A stretch of DNA of 64,000 bases from Colletes latitarsis (lineage: Eukaryota > Arthropoda > Insecta > Hymenoptera > Colletidae), in the NCBI RefSeq assembly GCF_051014445.1, contig NC_135134.1, positions 24,617,672-24,681,671 of the forward strand, given 5' to 3'. The translations under genes and the position numbers were made by a program. Shown here in pieces: positions 11,458-25,419 of the stretch; position 1 is the stretch's first letter; each line of letters starts with the position of its first letter. The notes under the pieces were generated by a model. That model was not told the DNA's origin. It saw only the letters and a program-made list of their open reading frames with translations, and searched no databases.

Positions 11458-13243
11458 AACCAGGTTTAATTGACTGTTTCAGTGTGGTACCACATTACTA
11501 CGTGATCCAATCCAGAAATAGCCCAGGATCTAGCCATGAAGTATGAGAAATATGCGAAAGTATGAGCCTGACGAGGGCAAATCCTAGATCTAACCCAAAC
11601 CTAACATGCGTTATCCTCTAAAATATTTATCAAGACCAGGTTTAATTGATTGTTTCATTGTGGACCCACATTACTACGTGATCCAAACCAGAAAAAAACC
11701 CAGGATCCGTTCAACGAGTATGTGAAGAATGCGAAAGTATGAGTCTGATGAGTGAAAATCCTAGACCTAACCTAGACCTAAGATGCATTATCCTCTAAAA
11801 TATTTATCCAGACCAGGTTTCATTGAATGTTTCAGTGTGGTACCACTTTACTACGTGATCCAATCCAGAAATAGCCCAGGATCTAGCCATGAAGTATGAG
11901 AAATATGCGAAAGTAAGTGCCTGATGAGGGCAAATCCTAGACCTATCCCAGACCTAACTTGCGTTATCCTCCAAAATATTGATCGAAACCAGGTTTAATT
12001 GTCTGTTTCAGCGTGGTACCACATTACTACGTGATACAATCCAGAAACAGCCCAGGATCTAGCCATGAAGTATGAGAAATATGCGAAAGTATGAGCCTGA
12101 TGGGGGCAAATCCCAGACCTATCCCAGACCTAACTTGCGTTATCCTCTAAAATATTGATCGAAACCAGGTTTAATTGACTGTTTCAGTGTGGTACCACAT
12201 TACTACGTGATACAATCCAGAAACAGCCCAGGATCTAGCCATGAAGTATGAGAAATATGCGAAAGTATGAGCCTGATGAGAGCAAATCCTAGACTTAACC
12301 CAGACCTAACATGCGTTATCCTCTAAAATATTTATCAAGATCAGGTTTAATTGATTGTTTCAGTGTGGTCCCACATTACTACGTGATCCAAACCAGAAAA
12401 AACCCAGTATCTGTTCAACATGTATGAGAAATATGCGAAAGAATGAGCCTGATGAGAGCAAATCCCAGACCTAACCTAGACCTAACATGAATTATTCTCT
12501 AAAATATTGATCGAAACCAGGTTTACTTGACTGCTTCAGTGTGGTCCCACATTACTACGTGATCCAAGCCAGAAAAAACCCAGGATCCGTTCGACAAGTA
12601 TGTGAAGAATGCGAAAGTATGAGTCTGATGAGGTCAAATCCCAGACCTATCCCAGACTTAACTTGCGTTATCCTCTAAAATATTGATCGAAACCAGGTTT
12701 AATCGACTGTTTCAGCGTGGTACCACATTACTACGTGATACAATCCAGAAACAGCCCAGGATCTAGCCATGAAGTATGAGAAATATGCGAAAGTATGAGC
12801 CTGATGAGGGCAAATCCTAGACCTAACCGAAACCTAACATGCGTTATCCTCTAAAATATTTATCAAGACCAGGTTTAATTGATGTTTCAGTGTGGTACCA
12901 CATTACTACGTGAACCAAACCAGAAAAAACCCAGGATCCGTTCAACAAGTATGTTAAAACTGCGACAGTATGACCCTGATGAGGGCAATTCCCAGGCCTA
13001 ACCTAGACCTAACATGCGTTGTCCTCTAAAATATTGATGGAAACCAGGTTTAATTGACTGTTTCAGTGTTGTACTTCATTACTACGTGATACAATCCAGA
13101 AAAAGCCCAGGATCTAGCCATCATGTATGAGAAATATGCGAAAGAATGAGCCTGATGAGAGCAAATCCCAGACCTAACCTAGACCTTACATGCGTTATCC
13201 TCTAAAATATTTATCCAGACCAGGTTTCATTGAATGTTTCACT
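11438..13243. repeat. Block Q'', second full copy of the ~1.8-kb duplication
   Basis: Copy of 4045-5850 at offset 7393, including the same single-base deletion ATTGATGTTTCAG at 12877. Its first bases overlap the end of block R', so the join lies within a shared monomer. Confidence 0.8.
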
Positions 13244-13809
13244 GTGGTACCACTTTACTACGTGATCCAATCCAGAAATAGCCCAGGACCTAGCCATGAA
13301 TTATGAGAAATATGCGAAAGTAAGAGCCTGATGAGGGCAAATCCTAGACCTATCCCAGACCTAACTTGCGTTATCCTCCAAAATATTGATCGAAACCAGG
13401 TTTAATTGTCTGTTTCAGCGTGGTACCACATTACTACGTGATACAATCCAGAAACAGCCCAGGATCTAGCCATGAAGTATGAGAAATATGCGAAAGTATG
13501 AGCCTGGTGAGGGCAAATCCTAGTCTAATCCCAGACCCAACATGCGTTATCCTCTAAAATATTTATCAAGACCAGGTTTAATTGATTGTTTCAGTGTGGC
13601 CCCACATTACTACGTGATCCAAACCAGAAAAAACCCAGGATCTGATCAACGAGTATGTGAAGGGTGCGAAAGTATGAGTCTGACGAGGTCAAATCCCAGA
13701 CGTATCCCAGACCTAACATGCGTTATCCTCTAAAATATTGATCGAAACCAGGTTTAATCGACTGCTTCAGTGTGGTACCACAGTACTACGTGATCCGAAC
13801 CAGAAAAAA
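13244..13809. repeat. Transition monomers between domains 1 and 2
   Basis: Three monomers, including a class I monomer with the ATTTATC start and GATCTGATCAACGAG. They belong neither to block Q'' nor to the 2993-bp HOR. The dyad centre is GGCCCC in one and GGTACCACAG in another. Confidence 0.6.
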
Positions 13810-16802
13810 CCCAGGATCTGTTCAACAAGTATGTGAAAAACGCGAAAGTATGAGCCTGATGAGGGCAAATCCCAGACCTATCCCAGACCTAACTTGCGTT
13901 GTCCCCTAAGATATTGATGGAAACCAGGTTTAATTGACTGTTTCAGTGTTGTACTTCATTACTACGTGATGCGATCCAGAAAAAGCCCAGGATCTAGCCA
14001 TCAAGTATGAGATATATGCGAAAGAATGAGCCTGATGAGAGCAAATCCCAGACCTAACCTAGACCAAACATGAATTGTTCTCTAAAATATTGATCGAAAC
14101 CATGTTTAATTGACTGTTTCAGTGTTGTACTTCATTACTACGTGATGCAATCCAGAAAAAGCCCAGGATCTAGCCATCAAGTATGAGAAATATGCGAAAG
14201 AATGAGCCTGATGAGAGCAAATCCCAGGCCTAACCTAGACCAAACATGAATTGTTCTCTAAAATATTGATCGAAACCATGTTTAATTGACTGTTTCAGTG
14301 TTGTACTTCATTACTACGTGATGCAATCCAGAAAAAGCCCAGGATCTAGCCATGAAGTATGAGAAATATGCGAAAGTATGAGCCTGATGAGTGCAAATCC
14401 TAGACCTAACCCAGACCTAACATGCGTTATCCTCTGAAATATTTATCAAGACCAGGTTTAATTGAGTGTTTCACTGTGGTACTACATTACTATGTGATGC
14501 AATCCAGAAAAAGCCCAGGATCTAGCCATCAAGTTTGAGAAATATCCGAAAGAATGAGCCTGATGAGGGCAAATACTAGACCTATCCCAGACCTGACATG
14601 CGTTATCCTCTAAAATATGGATCGCAACCAGGTTTAATGGACTGTTTCAGTGTGGTACCACACTACTACGTGATCCAAACCAGAAAAAACCCAGGATCTA
14701 TTCAACAAGTATGTGAAAAACGCGACAGTATGACCCTGTTGAGGGCAAATCCAAGACCTATCCCAGACTTAACTTGCGTTATCCTCTAAAATATTGATCG
14801 AAACCAGGTTTAATTGACTGTTTCAGCGTGGTACCACATTACTACGTGATACAATCCAGAAACAGCCCAGGATCTAGCCATGAAGTATGAGAAATATGCG
14901 AAAGTATGAGCCTGATGAGGGCAAATCCTAGACCTAACCCAGACCTAAAATGCGTTATCCTCTAAAATATTTAGCAAGACCAGGTTTAATTGATTGTTTC
15001 AGTGTGGTCCCACATTACTACGTGATCCAAACCAGAAAAAACCCAGGATCTGTTCAACAAGTGTGTTAAAACTGCGACAGTATGAGTCTGATGAGGGCAA
15101 ATCCAAGACCTATCCAAGACTTAACTTGCGTTATCCTCTAAAATATTGATCGAAACCAGGTTTAATCGACTGTTTCAGCGTGGTACCACATTACTACGTG
15201 ATCCAAACCAGAAAAAACCCAGGATCTGTTCAACAAGTATGTGAAAAACGCGAAAGTATGAGCCTGATGAGGGCAAATCCCAGACCTATCCCAGACCTAA
15301 CATGCGTTATCCTCTAAAATATATATCCAGACCAGGTTTCATTGAATGTTTCAGTGTGGTACCACTTTACTACGAGATCCAATCCAGAAATAGCCCAGGA
15401 TCTAGCCATGAAGTATGAGAAATATGCGAAAGTATGAGCCTGATGAGGGCAAATCCCAGGCCTAAACTAGACCTAACATGCGCTGTCCTCTAAAATATTT
15501 AGCAAGACCAGGTTTAATTGATTGTTTCAGTGTGGTCCCACATTACTACGTGATCCAAACCAGAAAAAACCCAGGATCTGTTCAACAAGTATGTGAAAAA
15601 CGCGAAAGTATGAGCCTGACGAGGGCAAATCCCAGACCTATCCCAGACCTAACTTGCGTTGTCCCCTAAGATATTGATGGAAACCAGGTTTAATTGACTG
15701 TTTCAGTGTTGTACTTCATTACTACGTGATGCGATCCAGAAAAAGCCCAGGATCTAGCCATCAAGTATGAGAAATATGCGAAAGAATGAGCCTGATGAGA
15801 GCAAATCCCAGACCTAACCTAGACCAAACATGAATTGTTCTCTAAAATATTGATCGAAACCATGTTTAATTGACTGTTTCAGTGTTGTACTTCATTACTA
15901 CGTGATGCAATCCAGAAAAAGTCCAGGATCTAGCCATCAAGTATGAGAAATATGCGAAAGAATGAGCCTGATGAGAGCAAATCCCAGACCTAACCTAGAC
16001 CAAACATGAATTGTTCTCTAAAATATTGATCGAAACCATGTTTAATTGACTGTTTCAGTGTTGTACTTCATTACTACGTGATGCAATCCAGAAAAAGCCC
16101 AGGATCTAGCCATCAAGTATGAGAAATATGCGAAAGAATGAGCCTGATGAGGGCAAATCCTAGACCTAACCCAGACCTAAGATGCGTTATCCTCTAAAAT
16201 ATTTATCCAGACCAGGTTTCATTGAATGTTTCAGTGTGGTACCAGTTTACAACGTGATCCAATCCAGAAATAGCCCAGGATCTAGCCATGAAGTATGAGA
16301 AATATGCGAAAGTATGAGCCTGATGAGGGCAAATCCAAGACCTATCCCAGACCTAACTTGCGTTGTCCTCTAAGATATTGATGGAGACCAGGTTCAATTG
16401 ACTGCTTCAGTGTTGTACTTCATTACTACGTGATGCAATCCAGAAAAAGCCCAGGATCTAGCCATGAAGTATGAGAAATATGCGAAAGTAAGAGCCTGAT
16501 GAGGGCAAATCCTAGACCTATCCCAGACCTAACTTGCGTTATCCTCTAAAATATTGATCGAAACCAGGTTTAATTGACTGTTTCAGCGTGGTACCACATT
16601 ACTACGTGATACAATCCAGAAACAGCCCAGGATCTAGCCATGAAGTATGAGAAATATGCGAAAGTATGAGCCTGATGAGGGGCAAATCCTAGACCTAACC
16701 CAGGCCTAAAATGCGTTATCCTCTAAAATATTTAGCAAGACCAGGTTTAATTGATTGTTTCAGTGTGGTCCCACATTACTACGTGATCCAAACCAGAAAG
16801 AA
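13810..16802. repeat. 17-mer HOR copy 1, 2993 bp
   Basis: Seventeen monomers, repeated at an offset of exactly 2993 bp in the next entry. The odd base over 17 x 176 is an extra G in GATGAGGGGCAAATCC near 16676-16691, present in both copies. Markers are TTGTCCCCTAAGATATTG, AACCATGTTTAATTG, ATATGGATCGCAACC and TGCGCTGTCCTC. I see only scattered single-base differences from copy 2, for example GATATATGCG near 14030 against GAAATATGCG near 17023, and TATCCAAGAC against TATCCCAGAC near 15111/18104. Confidence 0.88.
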
Positions 16803-19795
16803 CCCAGGATCTGTTCAACAAGTATGTGAAAAACGCGAAAGTATGAGCCTGATGAGGGCAAATCCCAGACCTATCCCAGACCTAACTTGCGTTGTCCCCT
16901 AAGATATTGATGGAAACCAGGTTTAATTGACTGTTTCAGTGTTGTACTTCATTACTACGTGATGCGATCCAGAAAAAGCCCAGGATCTAGCCATCAAGTA
17001 TGAGAAATATGCGAAAGAATGAGCCTGATGAGAGCAAATCCCAGACCTAACCTAGACCAAACATGAATTGTTCTCTAAAATATTGATCGAAACCATGTTT
17101 AATTGACTGTTTCAGTGTTGTACTTCATTACTACGTGATGCAATCCAGAAAAAGCCCAGGATCTAGCCATCAAGTATGAGAAATATGCGAAAGAATGAGC
17201 CTGATGAGAGCAAATCCCAGGCCTAACCTAGACCAAACATGAATTGTTCTCTAAAATATTGATCGAAACCATGTTTAATTGACTGTTTCAGTGTTGTACT
17301 TCATTACTACGTGATGCAATCCAGAAAAAGCCCAGGATCTAGCCATGAAGTATGAGAAATATGCGAAAGTATGAGCCTGATGAGTGCAAATCCTAGACCT
17401 AACCCAGACCTAACATGCGTTATCCTCTGAAATATTTATCAAGACCAGGTTTAATTGAGTGTTTCACTGTGGTACTACATTACTATGTGATGCAATCCAG
17501 AAAAAGCCCAGGATCTAGCCATCAAGTTTGAGAAATATCCGAAAGAATGAGCCTGATGAGGGCAAATACTAGACCTATCCCAGACCTGACATGCGTTATC
17601 CTCTAAAATATGGATCGCAACCAGGTTTAATGGACTGTTTCAGTGTGGTACCACACTACTACGTGATCCAAACCAGAAAAAACCCAGGATCTATTCAACA
17701 AGTATGTGAAAAACGCGACAGTATGACCCTGTTGAGGGCAAATCCAAGACCTATCCCAGACTTAACTTGCGTTATCCTCTAAAATATTGATCGAAACCAG
17801 GTTTAATTGACTGTTTCAGCGTGGTACCACATTACTACGTGATACAATCCAGAAACAGCCCAGGATCTAGCCATGAAGTATGAGAAATATGCGAAAGTAT
17901 GAGCCTGATGAGGGCAAATCCTAGACCTAACCCAGACCTAAAATGCGTTATCCTCTAAAATATTTAGCAAGACCAGGTTTAATTGATTGTTTCAGTGTGG
18001 TCCCACATTACTACGTGATCCAAACCAGAAAAAACCCAGGATCTGTTCAACAAGTGTGTTAAAACTGCGACAGTATGAGTCTGATGAGGGCAAATCCAAG
18101 ACCTATCCCAGACTTAACTTGCGTTATCCTCTAAAATATTGATCGAAACCAGGTTTAATCGACTGTTTCAGCGTGGTACCACATTACTACGTGATCCAAA
18201 CCAGAAAAAACCCAGGATCTGTTCAACAAGTATGTGAAAAACGCGAAAGTATGAGCCTGATGAGGGCAAATCCCAGACCTATCCCAGACCTAACATGCGT
18301 TATCCTCTAAAATATATATCCAGACCAGGTTTCATTGAATGTTTCAGTGTGGTACCACTTTACTACGAGATCCAATCCAGAAATAGCCCAGGATCTAGCC
18401 ATGAAGTATGAGAAATATGCGAAAGTATGAGCCTGATGAGGGCAAATCCCAGGCCTAAACTAGACCTAACATGCGCTGTCCTCTAAAATATTTAGCAAGA
18501 CCAGGTTTAATTGATTGTTTCAGTGTGGTCCCACATTACTACGTGATCCAAACCAGAAAAAACCCAGGATCTGTTCAACAAGTATGTGAAAAACGCGAAA
18601 GTATGAGCCTGACGAGGGCAAATCCCAGACCTATCCCAGACCTAACTTGCGTTGTCCCCTAAGATATTGATGGAAACCAGGTTTAATTGACTGTTTCAGT
18701 GTTGTACTTCATTACTACGTGATGCGATCCAGAAAAAGCCCAGGATCTAGCCATCAAGTATGAGAAATATGCGAAAGAATGAGCCTGATGAGAGCAAATC
18801 CCAGACCTAACCTAGACCAAACATGAATTGTTCTCTAAAATATTGATCGAAACCATGTTTAATTGACTGTTTCAGTGTTGTACTTCATTACTACGTGATG
18901 CAATCCAGAAAAAGTCCAGGATCTAGCCATCAAGTATGGGAAATATGCGAAAGAATGAGCCTGATGAGAGCAAATCCCAGACCTAACCTAGACCAAACAT
19001 GAATTGTTCTCTAAAATATTGATCGAAACCATGTTTAATTGACTGTTTCAGTGTTGTACTTCATTACTACGTGATGCAATCCAGAAAAAGCCCAGGATCT
19101 AGCCATCAAGTATGAGAAATATGCGAAAGAATGAGCCTGATGAGGGCAAATCCTAGACCTAACCCAGACCTAAGATGCGTTATCCTCTAAAATATTTATC
19201 CAGACCAGGTTTCATTGAATGTTTCAGTGTGGTACCAGTTTACAACGTGATCCAATCCAGAAATAGCCCAGGATCTAGCCATGAAGTATGAGAAATATGC
19301 GAAAGTATGAGCCTGATGAGGGCAAATCCAAGACCTATCCCAGACCTAACTTGCGTTGTCCTCTAAGATATTGATGGAGACCAGGTTCAATTGACTGCTT
19401 CAGTGTTGTACTTCATTACTACGTGATGCAATCCAGAAAAAGCCCAGGATCTAGCCATGAAGTATGAGAAATATGCGAAAGTAAGAGCCTGATGAGGGCA
19501 AATCCTAGACCTATCCCAGACCTAACTTGCGTTATCCTCTAAAATATTGATCGAAACCAGGTTTAATTGACTGTTTCAGCGTGGTACCACATTACTACGT
19601 GATACAATCCAGAAACAGCCCAGGATCTAGCCATGAAGTATGAGAAATATGCGAAAGTATGAGCCTGATGAGGGGCAAATCCTAGACCTAACCCAGGCCT
19701 AAAATGCGTTATCCTCTAAAATATTTAGCAAGACCAGGTTTAATTGATTGTTTCAGTGTGGTCCCACATTACTACGTGATCCAAACCAGAAAGAA
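16803..19795. repeat. 17-mer HOR copy 2, 2993 bp
   Basis: Tandem copy of the preceding unit, with the same extra G and the same order of all variant monomers. A private change, GTATGGGAAATATG, lies near 18935. High similarity over about 3 kb suggests recent duplication or homogenisation. Confidence 0.88.
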
Positions 19796-20337
19796 CCCAG
19801 GATCTGTTCAACAAGTATGTGAAAAACGCGAAAGTATGAGCCTGATGAGGGCAAATCCCAGACCTATCCCAGACCTAACTTGCGTTGTCCCCTAAGATAT
19901 TGATGGAAACCAGGTTTAATTGACTGTTTCAGTGTTGTACTTCATTACTACGTGATGCGATCCAGAAAAAGCCCAGGATCTAGCCATCAAGTATGAGAAA
20001 TATGCGAAAGAATGAGCCTGATGAGAGCAAATCCCAGACCTAACCTAGACCAAACATGAATTGTTCTCTAAAATATTGATCGAAACCATGTTTAATTGAC
20101 TGTTTCAGTGTTGTACTTCATTACTACGTGATGCAATCCAGAAAAAGCCCAGGATCTAGCCATCAAGTATGAGAAATATGCGAAAGAATGAGCCTGATGA
20201 GAGCAAATCCCAGACCTAACCTAGACCAAACATGAATTGTTCTCTAAAATATTGATCGAAACCATGTTTAATTGACTGTTTCAGTGTTGTACTTCATTAC
20301 TACGTGATGCAATCCAGAAAAAGCCCAGGATCTAGCC
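19796..20337. repeat. Partial third copy of the 17-mer HOR
   Basis: About three monomers continue the 2993-bp register (AACCATGTTTAATTG, ACCAAACATGAATTGTTC). At about 20337 the unit expected to read AGCCATGAAG with ATGAGTGC reads AGCCATCAAG, and the sequence then follows the monomers at 19093-19483 at offset 1233. The HOR is therefore interrupted by a jump of seven monomers. Confidence 0.78.
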
Positions 20338-20582
20338 ATCAAGTATGAGAAATATGCGAAAGAATGAGCCTGATGAGGGCAAATCCTAGACCTAACCCAG
20401 ACCTAAGATGCGTTATCCTCTAAAATATTTATCCAGACCAGGTTTCATTGAATGTTTCAGTGTGGTACCAGTTTACAACGTGATCCAATCCAGAAATAGC
20501 CCAGGATATAGCCATGAAGTATGAGAAATATGCGAAAGTATGAGCCTGATGAGGGCAAATCCAAGACCTATCCCAGACCTAA
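20338..20582. repeat. Bridge from the 17-mer to the 6-mer HOR
   Basis: These monomers repeat 16100-16490 and 19093-19483 (GGTACCAGTTTACAACG, offset 1233 from the latter). They lead into the 6-mer HOR, which uses a relative of the same monomer (GGTACCACTTTACAACG). Confidence 0.65.
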
Positions 20583-21638
20583 CTTGCGTTGTCCTCTAAG
20601 ATATTGATGGAGACCAGGTTCAATTGACTGCTTCAGTGTTGTACTTCATTACTACGTGATGCAATCCAGAAAAAGCCCAGGATCTAGCCATGAAGTATGA
20701 GAAATATGCGAAAGTATGAGCCTGATGAGTGCAAATCCTAGACCTAACCCAGACCTAACATGCGTTATCCTCTGAAATATTTATCAAGACCAGGTTTAAT
20801 TGAATGTTTCACTGTGGTACTACATTACTATGTGATGCAATCCAGAAAAAGCCCAGGATCTAGCCTTCAAGTTTGAGAAATATCCGAAAGAATGAGCCTG
20901 ATGAGGGCAAATACTAGACCTGTCCCAGACCTAACATGCGTTATCCTCTAAAATATTGATCGCAACCAGGTTTAATGGACTGTTTCAGTGTGGTACCACA
21001 CTACTACGTGATCCAAACCAGAAAAAACCCAGGATCTGTTCAACAAGTATGTGAAAAACGCGACAGTATGACCCTGATGAGGGCAAATCCCAGGCCTAAC
21101 CTAGACCTAACATGCGTTGTCCTCTAAAATATTGATGGAAACCAAGTTTAGTTGACTGTTTCAGTGTTGTACTTCATTACTACGTGATGCAATCCAGAAA
21201 AAGCCCAGGATCTAGCCATCAAGTATGAGAAATATGCGAAAAAATGAGCCTGATGAGAGCAAATCCCTGACCTAACCTAGACCTAACATGAATTATTCTC
21301 TAAAATATTGATCGAAACCAGGTTTAATTGACTGTTTCAGTGTTGTACTTCATTACTACGTGATGCAATCCAGAAAAAGCCCAGGATCTAGCCATCAAGT
21401 ATGAGAAATATGCGAAAGAATGAGCCTGATGAGGGCAAATCCTAGACCTAACCCAGACCTAACATGCGTTATCCTCTAAAATATTTATCCAGACCAGGTT
21501 TAATTGAATGTTTCAGTGTGGTACCACTTTACAACGTGATCCAATCCAGAAATAGCCCAGGATCTAGCCATGAAGTATGAGAAATATGCGAAAGTATGAG
21601 CCTGATGAGGGCAAATCCAAGACCTATCCCAGACCTAA
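20583..21638. repeat. 6-mer HOR copy 1, 1056 bp
   Basis: Six monomers repeated exactly 1056 bp on. Markers are ATTGATGGAGACCAGGTTC, CCTCTGAAATATTT, CACTGTGGTACTACATTAC, GCCTTCAAGTTTGAG, TATCCGAAAG and ACCAAGTTTAGTTG. Near 20957 this copy reads ATATTGATCGCAACC where copy 2 reads ATATGGATCGCAACC. Confidence 0.87.
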
Positions 21639-22694
21639 CTTGCGTTGTCCTCTAAGATATTGATGGAGACCAGGTTCAATTGACTGCTTCAGTGTTGTAC
21701 TTCATTACTACGTGATGCAATCCAGAAAAAGCCCAGGATCTAGCCATGAAGTATGAGAAATATGCGAAAGTATGAGCCTGATGAGTGCAAATCCTAGACC
21801 TAACCCAGACCTAACATGCGTTATCCTCTGAAATATTTATCAAGACCAGGTTTAATTGAATGTTTCACTGTGGTACTACATTACTATGTGATGCAATCCA
21901 GAAAAAGCCCAGGATCTAGCCTTCAAGTTTGAGAAATATCCGAAAGAATGAGCCTGATGAGGGCAAATACTAGACCTGTCCCAGACCTAACATGCGTTAT
22001 CCTCTAAAATATGGATCGCAACCAGGTTTAATGGACTGTTTCAGTGTGGTACCACACTACTACGTGATCCAAACCAGAAAAAACCCAGGATCTGTTCAAC
22101 AAGTATGTGAAAAACGCGACAGTATGACCCTGATGAGGGCAAATCCCAGGCCTAACCTAGACCTAACATGCGTTGTCCTCTAAAATATTGATGGAAACCA
22201 AGTTTAGTTGACTGTTTCAGTGTTGTACTTCATTACTACGTGATGCAATCCAGAAAAAGCCCAGGATCTAGCCATCAAGTATGAGAAATATGCGAAAAAA
22301 TGAGCCTGATGAGAGCAAATCCCTGACCTAACCTAGACCTAACATGAATTATTCTCTAAAATATTGATCGAAACCAGGTTTAATTGACTGTTTCAGTGTT
22401 GTACTTCATTACTACGTGATGCAATCCAGAAAAAGCCCAGGATCTAGCCATCAAGTATGAGAAATATGCGAAAGAATGAGCCTGATGAGGGCAAATCCTA
22501 GACCTAACCCAGACCTAACATGCGTTATCCTCTAAAATATTTATCCAGACCAGGTTTAATTGAATGTTTCAGTGTGGTACCACTTTACAACGTGATCCAA
22601 TCCAGAAATAGCCCAGGATCTAGCCATGAAGTATGAGAAATATGCGAAAGTATGAGCCTGATGGGGGCAAATCCAAGACCTATCCCAGACCTAA
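21639..22694. repeat. 6-mer HOR copy 2, 1056 bp
   Basis: Tandem copy of the preceding unit. It ends at about 22694, where ATATATTTATCCTGACC replaces the expected ATATTGATGGAGACC. The G in ATATGG removes a stop codon, which is why a 63-codon frame opens here and not in copy 1. Confidence 0.87.
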
Positions 22695-25419
22695 CATGCG
22701 TTATCCTCTAATATATTTATCCTGACCAGGTTTCATTGAATGTTTCAGTGTGGTACCACTTTACTACGTGATGCAATCCAGAAATAGCCCAGGATCTAGC
22801 CATGAAGTTTCAGAAATATGCGAAAGTAAGTGCCTGATGAGGGCTAATCCAAGGCCTATCCCAGTCCTAACTTGCGTTATCCTCTAAAATATTGATCGAA
22901 ACCAGGTTTAATTGGCTGTTTCAGCGTGGTACCACATTACTACGTGCTACAATCCAGAAACAGCCCAGGATCTAGCCATGAAGTATGAGAAATATGCGAA
23001 AGTATGAGCCTGATGAGGGCAAATCCTAGACCTAACCCAGACCTAACATGCGTTATCCTCTAAAATATTTATCAAGACCAGGTTTAATTGATTGTTTCAG
23101 TGTGGTCCCACATTACTACGTGATCCAAACCAGAAAAAACCCAGGATCTGTTCAATATGTATGAGAAATATGCGAAAGAATGAGCCTGATGAGAGCAAAT
23201 CCCAGACCTTACCTAGACCTAACATGAATTATTCTCTAAAATATTGATCGAAACCAGGTTTAATTGACTGTTTCAGTGTGGTCCCACATTACTACGTGAT
23301 CCAAACCAGAAAAAACCCAGGATCCGTTCAACAAGTATATGAAGAATGCGAAAGTATGAGTCTGATGAGTGAAAATCCCAGGCCTAACCTAGACCTAACA
23401 TGCGTTATCCTATAAAATATTGATCGAAACCAGGTTTAATGGACTGTTTCAGTGTGGTACCACACTACTAGGTGATCCAAACCAGAAAAAACCCAGGATC
23501 TGTTCAACAAGTATGTGAAAAACGCGAAAGTATGAGCCTGATGAGGGCAAATCCCAGACCTATCCCAGACCTAACTTGCGTTATCCTCTAAAATATTGAT
23601 CGAAACCAGGTTTAATTGACTGTTTCAGCGTGGTACCACATTACTACGTGATACTATCCAGAAACGGCCCAGGATCTAGCCATGAAGTATGAGAAATATG
23701 CGAAAGTAAGAGCCTGATGAGAGCAAATCCTAGACCTAACACAAACCTAATATGCGTTATCCTCTAAAATATTTATCAAGACCAGGTTTAATTGAATGTT
23801 TCAGTGTGGTACCACATTACTACGTGATCCAATCCAGAAATAGCCCAGGATCTAGCCATGAAATATGAGAAATATGCGAAAGTATGAGCCTGACGAGAGC
23901 AAATCCTTGACCTAACCCAGACCTAACATGCGTTATCCTCAAAAGTATTGATCGAAACCTGGTTTAATCGACGGTTTCAGTGTGGTACCACATTACTATG
24001 TGATCCAAACCAGAAAATGTCCCAGGATCTGTTCAACGAGTACGTGAAGTGTATGAAAGTATGAGTCTGATAAGGGCAAACCCCAGACCTATCCCAGACC
24101 TAACATGCGCTATCCTCTAAAATATTTATCAAGACCAGGTTTAATTGACTGTTTCAGTGTGGTCCCACATTACTACGTGATCCAATCCAGAAAAAGCCCA
24201 GGATCTAGCCATCAAGTATGAGTAATATGCGAAAGAATGAGCCTGATGAGAGTAAATCCCAGACCTAACCTAGACCTAACATGAATTATTCTCTAAAATA
24301 TTGATCGAAACCAGGTTTAATTGACTGTTTCAGTGTGGTACCACATTACTACGTGATACAATCCAGAAACAGCCCAGGATCTAGCCATGAAGTATGAGAA
24401 AAATGCGAAGGTATGAGCCTGATGAGGGCAAATCCCAGAGCCAACCTAGACGTAACATGAATTATTCTCTAAAATATTTATCAAGACCAGGTTTGATTCA
24501 ATGTTTCAGTGTGGTACCACATTACTACGTGATCCAAACCAGAAAAAACCCAGGATCTGTTCAACAAGTATGTGAAAAACGCGAAACTGTGAGCCTGATG
24601 AGGGCAAATCTTAGACCTAACCTTGACCAAACATGCGTTATCCTCTAAAATATTTATCCAGACCAGGTTTCATTGAACGTTTCAGTGTGGTACCACTTTA
24701 CTACGTGATCCAATCCAGAAATAGCCCAGGATCTAGCCATGAAGTATGAGAAATATGCGAAAGTATGAGCCTGATGAGGGCAAATCCTAGACCTAACCCA
24801 GACCTAACATGCGTTATTCTCTAAAATATTTATCAAGACCAGGTTTAATTGACTGTTTCAGTGTGGTACCACATTCCTATGTGATCCAAACCAGAAAAAA
24901 CCCAGGATCCGTTCAACAAGTATGTGAAGAATGCGAAATGATGAGTCTGATGAGTGAAAATCCCAGGCCTAACCTAGACCTAACACGCGTTATCCTCCAA
25001 AATATTGATCGAAACCAGGTTTAATTGACTGTTTTAGTGTGGTACCACTTTACTACGTGATCCAAAGCAAAGAAAACCCTCGATCAGGTCAACATGCATG
25101 TTAAAACTGGGAAAGTATGACCCTGATGAGGGCAAATCACAGACGTAACCCAGACCTAACATGCGTTATCCTCTAAAATATTTATCCAGACCAGGTTTCA
25201 TTAAATGTTTCAGTGTGGTACCACTTTACTACGTGATCCAATCCAGAAATAGCCCAGGATCTAGCCATGAAGTATGAGAAATATGCGAAAGTATGAGCCT
25301 GATGAGGGCAAATCCTAGACCTAACCCAGACCTAACATGCGTTATTCTCTAAAATATTTATCAAGACCAAGTTTAATTGAATGTTTCAGTGTGGTACCAC
25401 ATTACTACGTGATCCAAAC
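22695..25419. repeat. Satellite without a clear HOR
   Basis: About 15-16 monomers of both classes with many private changes (CTGACCAGG, GAAGTTTCAG, GGCTAATCC, a C-to-A change giving CCTATAAAATATTG at 23409-23422). I could not find a multi-monomer register here, except that about 25010-25410 recurs at 26950-27350 (offset 1937), marked by AAGCAAAGAAAACCCTCG. Older, less homogenised sequence between homogenised domains is a reasonable reading. Confidence 0.6.

Noticed and set aside
23411..23418. TATAAAAT, a TATA-box-like sequence created by one base change
   Set aside because: It is a single variant of CTCTAAAATATT in one monomer, with no neighbouring promoter element or gene. Satellite transcription cannot be judged from it.
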